Below are positions 11,969-22,455 of a DNA stretch of 60,000 nt, piece by piece (position 1 is the stretch's first letter; the number at the start of each line of letters is the position of its first letter). The DNA is from Cristatella mucedo (Eukaryota > Bryozoa > Phylactolaemata > Cristatellidae), in NCBI GenBank assembly GCA_009760855.2, contig WPIO01000015.1:1218501-1278500 (forward strand). Direction: 5' to 3'. The translations under genes were made by a program, and so were the position numbers. The notes beneath the pieces are model-generated. The model was given only the letters and a program-made list of their open reading frames with translations. It was not told the DNA's origin and did no database searches.

Positions 11969-12360
11969 ATATCTATTTATTTATTACGGTTCTATAACTT
12001 ACTTTTAGATCCCTTTATTCTCTGGCTCCAGCCTACCTATCAGAAGTGCTCCCATATACTACCTACTTTTCTGACTCAAATCGCTTAGCTACATCTCGTG
12101 CAAACCTCAAATTATTTGGAGACCGTGCCTTTAGTACTGGAGCTACTCCTCTCATGCAGCTGCCTATTGCTGCGTGAATGTAGCTAAGGAGCCATTTTCG
12201 TAGGTGCTAAAGCCACTTACGACTACTGGATAGCAGAAGCTTTGATGACAAATAACAACAGAACAGAAATAAAATATGCATTTCTATCAAGCAGAAGCGT
12301 TTCATCGTGTATGTGTTTGTAAGAGTGCGCCTGTGTGCCCACTCCTACGTGTGTCGTGCA

Positions 12361-12362
<2 letters not shown>

Positions 12363-12403
<41 letters not shown>

Positions 12404-12622
12404 ATGTGTGCGTGTCAGCATGTGTGCATGCATGCGTGCATGTGTGTGTGTGTGTGTGCATGTGTGCGTGTCAGCATGTGTGCATGCATGCGTGCATGTG
12501 TGTGTGTGTGCATGTGTGCATGTCAGCATGTGTGCATGCATGCATGCATGCATGCGCGTGTGTGTATGTATGTGTGTGTGTCAGCATGTGTGCATGCATG
12601 CGTGCATGTGTGTGTGTGTGCG

Positions 12623-12690
<68 letters not shown>
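12363..12690 (+). repeat. GT microsatellite with embedded higher-order minisatellite
   Basis: Pure (GT)n runs flank (12363-12402 and about 12625-12688) a higher-order array. Its units start CATGTGTGCGTGTCAGCA at 12403, 12459 and 12511, with a related TCAGCATGTGTGCATG block at about 12580. Each unit has the pattern CATG-rich core plus (TG)n. The Cys/Val and His/Thr open frames through it are artefacts of the repeat. Confidence 0.92.
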
Positions 12691-12692
<2 letters not shown>

Positions 12693-12839
12693 CTCGAACT
12701 CACGGCGTGCGTACGGCATAGGTGTGGATGTGCAGGTGAAGGGCTTAAAGAACTCCCATCAGTCACTGTGCAGCAGCCTCCTCACCCGGTGAGATGTGTC
12801 TGAGTGCTTCCCCATGTACATAGGTACAGGGTAGGCTCC

Positions 12840-13326
12840 TCCTATTAGCTATTTTCATCATGCCAGAGAGTTGCTGGCTGAAGTGTGTGACTAAGGGCTT
12901 ATGAGCAGGAATGCCATGGCATACGAGCTTCTGCAGTGCAGCAGCTACAACCATGCTCAGCGCCAGGGGGGGATGCCTACCGAGTAACATCTGCACTACT
13001 GCTGCTTCCCCACAGCTGCTGATTTGATTGGCCAGGAAGGAGCTAACTGGCATCTAAGACACCTGACACAAGAAGGAAGTGCAGTGCTCAGTAGCTGTCT
13101 CTAAGAATCTTGGGTCACCGATGCTGCGACGAGACAGGGCACATGTCTTCAGGGAATCCCGATCTGTCAGGGCACTAGTTATGCAAAACTTTAAGGAGAA
13201 ACAGGTTACGGAGAGCAGGTTGATGGCAGCCACTGGCACTAACCAGGAATTGAGAAAACCCTTGCATTTGCCGGAGACTGGCATCGCCTGTCTCCACACG
13301 CAATTAATGGTAGATGGAGCAGGCAT
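12840..13326 (-). CDS. Possible exons of an unrecognised gene
   Basis: Two adjacent minus-strand open stretches are found. The upstream one (13326-13057) ends in TSFLCQ next to CTTGTGTCAGGTG. The downstream one (about 13030-12840) reads SCGEAAVVQMLLGRHPPLAL and HGIPAHKPLVTHFSQQLSGM, a helix-rich composition loosely like HEAT/ARM repeats. The acceptor-like AATCAAATCAG precedes the second. No family was recognised and no complete gene model could be built. Confidence 0.25.
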
Positions 13327-13371
13327 CTATATATTTGATGTGTGGATAGATACACGTCCTTAGCCTCAGGC

Positions 13372-14357
13372 CGTGTACCTACAACTTTATAAAAAAGGCA
13401 GTTGTTTGGCTACTAATTAAGCAGGGCAACAATCCAGCAGGACAATTAACGCAATGTTTGCCCAGTCTTCCAACTGCCACTCCTATCAAACATGCCCGAT
13501 CGAGTAGTGGCACACCAGCTAAAAGCTTTGCATCAAAACTTCAAACCTAGAAAAATAAAAAATAAATATAATTCCTTTGTATATCGCCCTTAGAGAACTT
13601 CGTTGCTAATCAGTTGCTTCACATATGGCGCAGGACTCGAGCCCAGGACAAATGCATTTAGCTGATGTGATCTCGGTCGTTAAAGGCAAGCACATTAACC
13701 CTTGGGCCAAACCAGGGCGACCTAGAAATTAAGTTCCAGTCAGGTTTGAGAGCTAATCATTCTAAGAAGTCAACATTGCTGCTGGTGCGTAACGACCTTG
13801 CTAGGAGTGCAGATTTGGGCAGAGTCTCTCTGCTTGGTTTGCTTGATCTCTTGGCCGTGTTTGATACCATCGATCACCAAGTCCTTCTCATCACGCTTGG
13901 GGGCATCCCTGGCCCTGCTCTGCAATGGCTTGGGCCCTGTCTCAGTGGGAGACTCCAGAGCATTAATGTCTAGGCCAGTGGTCAACTGATGAGCATGCAA
14001 AGTTTGGGGTACCCAGGGACTCTTCGCTTAGTCCACTTCTTTTCACAATTGATAACTCACCCTCTTGATGGTGTAAGTACCAAGTACAATATAGATTTTA
14101 ATTTCCATGCCTATGACACACAGCTTTACCTGTGCTTTGATCCTTCCCTGCCTTCCAGCAGGTCATACTCCTCTAACTACCTTGCTTCGTGTATTGCTGA
14201 CATTTGCATCTGGATGGCAACACACTTTCTCAAATTGAATTACCACAAAACCAAATTACTTGTTGTGGGCAAACCTTGTGTTACTCAGAAATTCGTAAGC
14301 CAATCCCTCAAAATGGGCTCGGCTAGCATAGCTCCTGTTGCTAGCAGAGGTGGGAGC
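13372..14357 (+). mobile_element. L2-A LINE fragment interrupted by SINE-2
   Basis: This broken reverse-transcriptase region has recognisable blocks (FDTIDHQVLL near 13860, NFHAYDTQLYLCFD near 14100) but stops and deletions throughout. The expected YADD is read as YAYD/HAYDT, so the catalytic motif is damaged. A SINE-2 sits inside it at 13554-13719 with a clear target duplication. Confidence 0.85.
13554..13719 (-). repeat. SINE-2 nested in L2-A with 9-bp target duplication
   Basis: The minus-strand SINE-2 head (CCTGGTTTGGCCCAAGGGTTAATG), B-box region and tail are present. The direct repeat ACCTAGAAA lies at 13545-13553 and 13720-13728. Removing the insert restores the LINE sequence (CAAACCTAG...AAGTTCCAGTC) as seen in the copy at 45050. 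This is good evidence of retrotransposition by target-primed integration. Confidence 0.9.
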
Positions 14358-14639
14358 CAGGATTTTCATCAATGGATGAAATGCATGATGATGGGCATGC
14401 TCCTCATATAGGGGGCAAGATCTGCAAGTAATCAAACATTATTGCAAACGAAGCAGCTTCGGCTAGATTATGATGGCATCATAATCAATAGTGCCTCACT
14501 CGATAAAGTCATAATGGCTTTGTGTAATATAGCAGCACTATAAAAAGAGCCTCTGCCATAACTAATAGGCCGATAAATCTGTACATGTGTACGTGTATGA
14601 ATATATACATATTGTGCTTGCCTATACCTATATATCGCT

Positions 14640-14671
<32 letters not shown>

Positions 14672-14700
14672 CACGTATATATGTCGGAGCCCACGTACAC

Positions 14701-14748
<48 letters not shown>

Positions 14749-14750
14749 TC
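14640..14750 (+). repeat. (TA)n microsatellites around a palindromic spacer
   Basis: Two TA runs (about 14645-14670 and 14705-14747) flank GTCGGAGCCCACGTACACGTG. The Tyr/Ile open frames across it are artefacts. Confidence 0.9.
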
Positions 14751-14954
14751 ACGTATGTGTGTGTTGTGTGTATTACACAAAGGTATATACCTGCATATAT
14801 GCTGTTTCAAATTCAAGCAAACCGCCATGATTAATGGACAGGACATTGCTTTCCAAGATACATTCTTCTGTACTACTTTCAGTGTGCTTTACTTTGCTAG
14901 TGCATACATTCAGAACTGTAGCTAAACATGTTGCACTTCAGCATTTAGGGACTA

Positions 14955-15186
14955 AATGGCCGATTTCGTGCTGACACTGTGCATGCTGCCACTAATCATA
15001 TTTGCATGCCGACCCTGCCCATGTCACCCTAACAATTATTGCATTGTGCAATGTAATACTGTTGTCATTGAGTATGCTACCGCTTACCATACCTTATGCT
15101 TCCTTTGAAGCAAATGTAAAGTGCTTAGAAAGAGATTGAGTTCACTGAGGGCACTATATCAAATATATTATAAAAAATATTATTTC
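14955..15186 (+). mobile_element. L2-A LINE 3' UTR fragment
   Basis: The 3' region (GCTGACACTGTGCATGCTGCCAC) and the tail AAAGAGATTGAGTTCACTGAGGGCACTATATCAAAT match the L2-A consensus. The terminal TTA tract is decayed to TATTATAAAAAATATT. Confidence 0.8.
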
Positions 15187-16020
15187 AATAGATCTTGCCT
15201 CCACCACGATTTTAATCATATACTGACGGTGGATTACCACAGATGCCTCTATCCCTATCATGTTTGTGGAGAAAATTCTGACCAGCTTCGATGAATAGCC
15301 TCAACATATCCTGAGATGGTGTGAATAGTCGACGACGATGTTTAGTTTTGCTCCAGTTCCAGATCACGAAAAAGATTTTCGATATATTCACATCGGAGCT
15401 GATACTTGGCCATCGGAATACTGCTAGCAAAAGGATACTAGTGATCTAGCCAATTAGTCAAAATTCTCAGACTGCTGGTGGAGTGTGCCTTGGTTCATTT
15501 TTGCTTTGCTAGATAAAATCAAGCTGCCTGAGAGCTGTTGCAATCGGAACGAAAAAATCGCAAGTTCATACTGCCTTGTATACCACAGAGAACTCCGGTT
15601 CCACCTGGTGTGCAAGAGCCCCATAGCAGAATGTTGACATCTTCTGAAGGCGGTTATCTGAAAAGCTTGCTGCCCAATAGAAAATGGGAACCATTGATTC
15701 CACAGTCCACACAGCTTCTTGCCAGTCGGACAGCTTCCAGTGAGCCTGTCTTTAGACCAATTGCCGAGAGCCTATATTTTGCTTTCTAGAAAGCTAATAT
15801 TCATGCTCTTGCTTGCATAATCTCCAAAAAATAAGTCAATTGTTAAGCTTAAATCAAGTCATAATTTAAAGCATATTTGCAACACTTTTTTGCCCTAGGA
15901 AAGCGCTTCTTCAAAGGTTGCCTATTAAGGCCCGATCGCCAGACCTTTGCTTTGTACCTGAGTAGTAAGTAGTCCTGGGTTGTGGATGCTCACACTTCAC
16001 GATTATTATTGACGATTCAT
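15187..16020. other. No gene recognised
   Basis: AT-rich sequence with short open frames (for example 15538-15789 plus) that show no recognisable domain. Confidence 0.4.
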
Positions 16021-16024
16021 GCAG

Positions 16025-16114
16025 CAGGCAATGCTTTGTTGCCCACTGCAAGTAAGGCTGATAGCTGCTAAGGCAATTTTGCTGCTATGTAGCTGAGGCT
16101 TTTAAATCAGCCGA
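16025..16114 (+). repeat. SINE-1 3' fragment, diverged
   Basis: CAATGCTTTGTTGCCCACTGCAAG, then GATAGCTGCTAAGGC and GAGGCTTTTAAATCAGC follow the order of the SINE-1 body and tail. The head is absent. Confidence 0.5.
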
Positions 16115-17150
16115 CCTTTACCTTACAAACAAGGTGAGCCCAGATGGACTGAGACACATTATTATAGATTACTATTCTACACGATAGTGCTGACACATTA
16201 AATAATCTGCTGATAGTAGAAGTTGCTCACGACGATCTATTCATTTTAATGCTGAACTCACTGGGATAGAAACACAGACGATGGCGCACGGTATGATGGC
16301 ACATGGATAACTACAAAACTGAAAGCGACAGCAATTCTAAAGACTACCAAAATCTGTACAGCTTCCTTTGAAACTTTGCCATAGCTAGAACTACTGCATC
16401 ACAAGTAAACTTTAGGGGACTGCTTCCAGTAGCCATATAATCACTTTTCTCTCAAGCTCAGCCGATGACTGTACATCTCTTTGCCATATCCTGCATATGA
16501 TGCCCATCGATATGGCAACCACTGATCCTAAGATCCCAACTTCCTCGATAATGTTTAATTTCGATTTTGGTCGTCTTTAGGAAAAACAGCTTTGCCTTCC
16601 TAGATTTTCCTTGTTGATGTCACATATCTCTGGTGTCATTATTTTGACATCAGATTATGTTATTGATGATTAATTGCGTGCTATGGACGATTTTACCTTT
16701 AGTTTTACAAATACTTGTGCCCATCTTCAATTTTGGTGGTGCAGAAACTTATCATTAATCCGGAGCCCCTGCACATGGTGACGTCGACGACGGCCAGTTG
16801 TGGTAGCTTGGCTCCCAACTCATTTCACAGCATAGGGCTATGTGAATAAGATACTTACTTTGCAAGAACATCCTGGCAGTTATTGTTGTATCGAGAGGTT
16901 TCATATTGGTGGCAGCTGCTAGCCGCATCATCCCATACTAGCTTTGCTATAATCCGCAGCAATAGTTTCATAAGGAAATAAGAGCCGATCGCTCAGCAGG
17001 TACAATTCTGTGGGTAAGACTACCATCTAGTTAATTTTTTTTAGAGTAGTTGTCCTACTGTTCTTTTTACTGACAAGCTAATTAGTCATTCAATTTACTC
17101 AGTAAAGGACCATGCTGGCCTACGTCCCTTTTCATCTCTTTTAAATATTC
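16115..17150. other. No feature recognised
   Basis: About 1 kb without a long open frame, recognisable transposon end or satellite. Confidence 0.4.
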
Positions 17151-17668
17151 AATAATAATAATAATAATGCACTTGATACAGCGCCCTCAGAGAACTCAAT
17201 CTCTTTCTAGGCGCTTTACATTTGCTGCAAAGGGAAATGCAATTGAATGGTGAGTAATATCATGCTTGATAAGCAACATGAATAACATGGTTAGGGGTGA
17301 CATGCACAGGGTCAGCATGCAAATATGGTTAGTGGCAGCATGCACAGTGTCAGCACGCATAAGCATTTGAAGGACAAATCACAGGGACCCACTAAATGCT
17401 GTCCTAAATAGGTGTGTTTTTAAGTTCTTATCCTAGCTGATTAAACAGCCTCTTTTTGTATAGTGACAGAAGAGCCTTTACGGCTATCACCACCGCTTGC
17501 ATTGGCGATAAAGAATCGCCCACCACAGGAATCAAACCCACGACCTCGGGATCGAGGTCGTGAAAGCAACCGCTTTACCTAGTGTGCCATCACGGCTTAT
17601 TAAATGTGGTCAAGTCAGGGGGTGTTCTAATGCAAGTCGGGAGGGAGTTCCAGGCTTTGGGAGCATTC
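17151..17668 (-). mobile_element. L2-A LINE 3' end interrupted by SINE-1
   Basis: The same 3' region as at 2287-2722 (AAT tract at 17151-17166, then the tail hairpin and UTR). It is split at 17430 by a SINE-1. The LINE is 5'-truncated. Confidence 0.85.
17431..17595 (-). repeat. SINE-1 nested in L2-A
   Basis: A full-length SINE-1 on the minus strand: CCGTGATGGCACACTAGG head, hairpin CACGACCTCG/CGAGGTCGTG, B-box (one change: GGTTTGATTCC), AGCCGTAAAGGCTCTTCTGTC and the 3' end AATCAGCTAGGA. The host LINE continues on both sides. The flanks share only CTTA (17427-17430 and 17596-17599), a short putative target duplication. Confidence 0.9.
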
Positions 17669-17699
17669 AACACCTATACTTTCATGTAATGTTACATAG

Positions 17700-17920
17700 C
17701 TTCACAGATCGTGACATTGAATAAATTTATAAAGAAGCCAAAAACCCACCTGTTCCTCAAAGCTTCTGATCCGTCTAACTGAATTGACCTGTGTGCTTAT
17801 GCATGCTGACACTCTGTATGTTGTCACTAATCAGTTGAAAAACTTCCTTTACAGCAAATGTAAAGGCCTCGAAAGTGATTTATTTTTTTAGGGAGCAATA
17901 CAGAGGTCTTATTATTGCCA
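17700..17920 (+). mobile_element. L2-A LINE 3' fragment, diverged
   Basis: TTATAAAGAAGCCAAAAACCCACCTGTT, GTGCTTATGCATGCTGACAC and GCAAATGTAAAGGCCTCGAAAG follow the L2-A 3' UTR order. It ends in a decayed ATT tract. The hairpin is disrupted. Confidence 0.65.
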
Positions 17921-19083
17921 TTATTATCATTATTAATAGTCTCAATAGCCAAGTCAGTTGAGCAGTGGGCCAGAAAGCCAGAGCTTGTGGGATTGGCAGC
18001 TAGGTAGAGATGAAACTTTTCTTCACTCATTCTCCCGACAGATGGCCTTTGTTCATTTCTACATTTTAAAATTACAATTGGAACAAAATAACAAGCAGGC
18101 CTTACTAAGGGGGAAGGGATCTGAGGAAAACCAATCAGCCACACTGTAAAAATAGCGATCAACCTGAAAAATGGAAGCTACTGCTGCTCAGTGTGCCATG
18201 GTAAATGAAAACTAAATTAGATACGAAATTCCATTCAAGAGAAAAAATGTCCAGTTTTCAGGTGGGAGAGGCTTGCAATATTCTTTAGTGCTGCTTGTAG
18301 CTGTGGCATCGATGATGCTTGTACTAGAGAAAATTCAACGGCAGCATGGAGCCTTTTGCTCTGGAGGTTTTTACTTTAGTTCGGACGTTGGCCTCTGATC
18401 TGCATTCGTACTTGCCGGGTGAGTGGTTGTGAGCTGCAGTTTGGGTTGCCTAAAAAAGGTTTTGATGAAGAGTTTGCCTCTCTTCCAGCCCCTTTCCTCT
18501 TACTTAGTAGCCAAACTAAAGCTCACAGCGTCACATAGTAGACAGTGTAGGACACACCGGTACTCACCATGCGACCGTGTATCGCTTAAATGCCGTGAAC
18601 ACATGCCTACATATGTCTGCATTATAAGAGGTTGTGGATAATTGTTGGCATATATTATTGCATAAACATTTAATACCTACAGAATGGTCGTGCATACAGT
18701 TAGTTAAAAGCAATATGGATATCTTACAGCTGTCCGCTCATTATCCATTATCCATTGAAGTTAAGCAAGCAGTGACAGCATGAAATTATATGCACAATTA
18801 TTCAGGACCTGCCTGCCTCGAATGAAGATGTGTTAATAGCCATGCGATTCTTCTAACTTTAGATTTGGTTTTCTCTGCAGACAAAGCGCTAGCTGGCATA
18901 ATAGAAGCCGTAATGCACAGCACAAAGCGTTATAAGACGATGCCCACTCCAAGACGAAGTTATTATATCTAGCTTGGCTTCCTAAGCAGACAAATTGGAA
19001 CAAGCAAAAATAGCAAGATTCTTCTTGCCATACTTGATGTAGATCAGATATCCAAACTATCAGAAAACCATCTGAAAGGTATG
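17921..19083. other. No gene recognised
   Basis: Short open frames on both strands, none with a recognisable domain or consistent splice context. Confidence 0.35.
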
Positions 19084-19160
19084 CAAATAATAAAAATAAT
19101 AATAAAACACTGGATAAAGCTCCCTCGGAGAACTCCATCTCTTTCTATGCACTTTACGTG
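19084..19160 (-). mobile_element. L2-A LINE tail fragment
   Basis: AATAATAAAAATAATAATAAA followed by GGATAAAGCTCCCTCGGAGAACTCCATCTCTTTC is the reverse complement of the L2-A hairpin and TTA tail. Confidence 0.7.
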
Positions 19161-21007
19161 TCTAAAAGCTAGTGCACCGGTTGATTTTAGAGGAGACTTA
19201 CATGCACATATAGAGATGCACATACAGTTGTTCTGCGGCTCGACTAAGTCATGAAGGTCATGTGGATATTAATCCGTAGCTTACCATTCGTGGTCCATTC
19301 GAAGCATAATTGGCCCTCGGTACTCATTGAAGTAGCAAACAACTCTCATCTTAGGCAAAAGAAATAAAAATCAAGCAGTATAGCTAAGTCGTAAGAACGT
19401 TCAAAGCAGCAGGCACTGGTCTAGGGTGGCCGAAAAAAGTTAGCAGCAGGAGAGAGGCCGACTTTAGTTCACAGGGAGTGTAGAAATTAAATGCACTTCC
19501 TGCGATCTACCAAACCAAAGCTTTCGCCGCCTTCAGTCTTACAGTTGGAAAAAGGGATAGCTAATACGTTGCTCCGAGAAAGGATCCGGGGTGAATACGG
19601 AACCTGTTGGTGCCATAGCAGCTCAGCTTGGCTGAGACAGTTGCTAAGCTGCAGGTGTGTGCCACTGCAGCTGGTCGGAATAAGAAGAGGCACTTTTCAA
19701 ATCCTGATGGTCGCCAAACGCGAAACTGTGTGTTCCCGAATGCCCAAACTCCACAAGAACAACTAGTTTGGCCATTCAGCCAAGCACCTCAGCCCACAGC
19801 CGACCGGCCGAGACAGCTCATGGCGTTGGCATCTTTTCATCACTGCCAAAATCTCATCAAAAGTCGAAACCTGCTCGTCCAGTAGGATACCGCTCTGCTT
19901 GTCAGTCATGTGACTGCTAGCAGCCATTAAGGAGAGGTTCAGATTTACTGCACAGGGCAGGCAGAAAGCAGTCGCTGTGCAGTCTGACTTGAGCCACATA
20001 CAGATGCTGCTTCCGAAGCAGCCAACCCCAGCCGCCTGCTGTTTTTTATCCATTCATAGATACTGAACGCCAGAAAGTACTGCAAGATCTGTATCCATCC
20101 ATTTAGTGGGTTGGCACGACTTAGCCACCGATTGCAGAGGTCGCCGGTTCAATGCCCGATGATGGTATGACGTAGTCTCCTCTTGTTCTAGCTCCTCGTG
20201 GAGGTGATGTACAAATCAGGCTGCTGGTTCAACTCCACAGTCCTCATGCATTTTGTACTATGTACTTTCTCGCTGACCGGTGCCACAGTGTGAGGAGTCT
20301 TCATGCTTACCAGTAAATGCTCTTGAATGTCAAGGTTGTGATCTTGTTTGATTGTTCGGCATTCGACATAGGCCGCCGGCTAGTCGCGCCTGCTCACCCC
20401 TCAGCTGCCCTGCACTGATTGGCCCTCCCCTCATTGCCAGTGGCACCCAACCAGTTGAAGCAGCAGAGGACCAAACCAGCCAGATCATCAGGACTGATAT
20501 TCATTATTGACGGTTCCTGAATTAGAGCAGCTATTAACCTACTATGCGATGATCTATGGCCAAGGCAGCCTAAAGGTTGAATTCATGTAACAGGCAAAGA
20601 ATTTGTGCTCCAGAAGTCGAGCTGATTTGAGCTCTAGGCTTTGAGCTTCGTTGCACATCATGGCTGCTGTTGAGCAGTTGTAGCCTTCTGTCGCTGACCA
20701 ATGACTCGACATTATGGATATGGACTTGTTATGTTAAGCTATGGGTGCTCTTTGCCGCTGCCGTGTTCCACTACAGTCGGCATTCCTGTGTGCATCAGTG
20801 CTGCACCTACTAGTCGCAAGCTGTGATTCCAAGGCTTAGAGCTTTACTGGTGTTCGTCGTGTGTCGGCCATGGCACTAGCACTGTTACCAGCACTGTGCT
20901 TAAGGCCTAGTTATGTCCGAGCATGGAAGTTGCCACACCCCATTTCTAACACAGTGGTAGCAACTGGAAAGTTAGGCCATACTAGTCCCCCACCAGGCAA
21001 AGAATCA
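19161..21007. other. No secure gene; possible SINE-like segment
   Basis: Open frames at 19491-19885 (plus) and 19763-20053 (minus) were inspected and not recognised. A tRNA-like segment at about 20112-20155 contains CCGGTTCAATGCCCG, close to a Pol III B box, preceded by GTTGGCACGACTTAGCC. Confidence 0.3.
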
Positions 21008-21282
21008 TAGAACCTGCTGCTCTGACTCAAATCGTTAGCCATACCTCCTACAAACCTCAAAACCGTTGAAGACCGTGCCTTTAGTTCCTATGCTCCCAAA
21101 GCCCGGAACTCACTACTGATGCATGTCACAACATCCCCTGACATGATGACATTTACAAAGAAGCTTGGTGGGTCTTTGTGATTTGTCCTTCGTGTGCATG
21201 TACCTGCTTACACTATGCCTGCTGCTTGCAGATGTTACCACCGAACATTTGGTAATGCTTTATTTGCAGCATTTGTAAAGTG

Positions 21283-21318
<36 letters not shown>

Positions 21319-21374
21319 CAGCTCTCTGAGGGTGCTATGCAAATGTATTATTATCATCATTATTATTATTAGTT
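21008..21374 (+). mobile_element. L2-A LINE 3' end with GA expansion in the hairpin
   Basis: The C-terminal reverse-transcriptase trace (GACCGTGCCTTTAGTTCCTATGCTCCCAAAG), 3' UTR and tail are present. The 5' arm of the tail hairpin (normally AGAGA) has expanded into (GA)n at 21285-21316, before TTCAGCTCTCTGAGGGTGCTATGCAAATG and the ATT tract. Confidence 0.85.
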
Positions 21375-21375
21375 A

Positions 21376-21425
21376 ACCCCGTAGCTCCCATACTCTTTGT
21401 CATCAGGTTCAAATCCTGCTGGGAT
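21376..21425 (+). other. tRNA-like Pol III B box
   Basis: GGTTCAAATCC (21406-21416) matches the B-box consensus and is preceded by CCCGTAGCTCC, which resembles a tRNA D arm. No full cloverleaf can be drawn, so this is a tRNA-derived fragment or SINE head rather than a tRNA gene. Confidence 0.3.
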
Positions 21426-21602
21426 AAGATTTTTCACACGTCAACCAAGACATGGCATTTTCGGATGGTCCAACGTTACGGCTGAAACTCAGAGAGGAAG
21501 GATAAGATGAAAAGTGGATTAGGGCAGGAAGTAGCACCCCTAAACCATGATCAGTAGTAGGCAGGTGCCTTGAACCAGCCTCTAATCTACTGGAGATCAT
21601 GC

Positions 21603-21906
21603 CATTCGTTCCTGTGCTCTCAAAGCCAGGAACTCACTCCCAACATGTCACAGCATCCAATGACTTGACAACATTAAAAAGGAGATAAACATGCACATGT
21701 ACCTCACAGCATGTGCTGAGTTGTAATTTGCCCTTTGTGTGCTTATGTGTGCTGACACCCTGCATGTTACCACTAACCATATTATGAATACTGACACTGT
21801 GTATGGTAAAACGAATTAAATGGTCACACATCCTTTACAGCATATTCTTAAGTGCCTAGAAAAAGTTCTCTGAAGGTGCTATACAGATGTATTATTATTA
21901 TTACTA
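21603..21906 (+). mobile_element. L2-A LINE 3' end
   Basis: It runs from CTCTCAAAGCCAGGAACTCAC, through GTGCTTATGTGTGCTGACACC, to CCTAGAAAAAGTTCTCTGAAGGTGCTATACAGATGTATTATT. Part of the hairpin 5' arm is deleted. Confidence 0.8.
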
Positions 21907-21982
21907 CTGTGATGGTTATCGGTAGGCAACAGGCAGGCTCACCGTGTCTCAGCTGAGAACTATCGAGAAGGCTTCGTTTTAC

Positions 21983-22147
21983 TTACAGCTAAGAGTGAGT
22001 GGGTCACGTAGTACATCACTGTAATGTTCTTTGTAGGTGATCCATCAGGATCCAGCAAACCTCCCAGAAAGCTCAAGGGGAGAGTCACATAGGTAAAGTT
22101 AGCAGCTGCGCAGACAGGTGCCAGCTTGCCAGACCCATTGCTCGGCA
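21983..22147 (-). CDS. Candidate exon, unrecognised secreted or extracellular protein
   Basis: The minus strand reads SNGSGKLAPVCAAANFTYVT and DGSPTKNITVMYYVTHSLLA, and stops being open just after a strong donor (GCT|GTAAGT at about 21988). The composition, one Cys and two N-glycosylation sequons (NFT, NIT) suit an extracellular domain. It lies downstream, on the same strand, of the unrecognised frame at 22456-23247. No family was recognised and no acceptor is certain. Confidence 0.35.
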
Positions 22148-22279
22148 CCGCGAGCTAAGCTTGCCATCTGATGCGATTGTGCTGCAATCTAGCTGCTTAC
22201 ATCTCAGTGATGTTTCGGGGTGGATGCTTCAGTAAGCTCTCTCCATTAAAGCTCTCTGTCTGTCTGTCTCTGTCTCTAG

Positions 22280-22387
<108 letters not shown>

Positions 22388-22455
22388 AAGGATCCGCACA
22401 ATCACGAGCGGAAAGACTGCATTAGCAAGACCGAGCACCCGTGTCTGCAGGGTGT

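Larger units (their letters stand above)
8735..12170 (+). mobile_element. L2-A LINE, near full length but heavily decayed
   Basis: This degraded non-LTR retrotransposon runs from a 5' region (8735-8880) also found upstream of the endonuclease in the minus-strand copy at 33421-36690. Endonuclease traces (TETWLKLTNN near 9178) and a reverse-transcriptase part with HFYADDTWLY near 11265 follow. Many stops and frameshifts make it non-functional. It is interrupted by an LTR-like insert at 10446-10704 and the 3' half of a SINE-1 at 11872-11968. The 3' hairpin and TTA tail are missing, so the 3' end is eroded near 12170. Confidence 0.85.

Noticed and set aside
12276-12803. Long Cys/Val-rich and His/Thr-rich open frames on both strands
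   Set aside because: They are translations of the GT/CATG satellite; openness follows from the repeat in all frames.
14468-14925. Tyr/Ile-rich open frames
   Set aside because: They run through TA microsatellites and have no other protein-like sequence.
19491-20053. Overlapping frames on both strands as a retroviral gag or host exon
   Set aside because: No CCHC motif or other recognisable feature.
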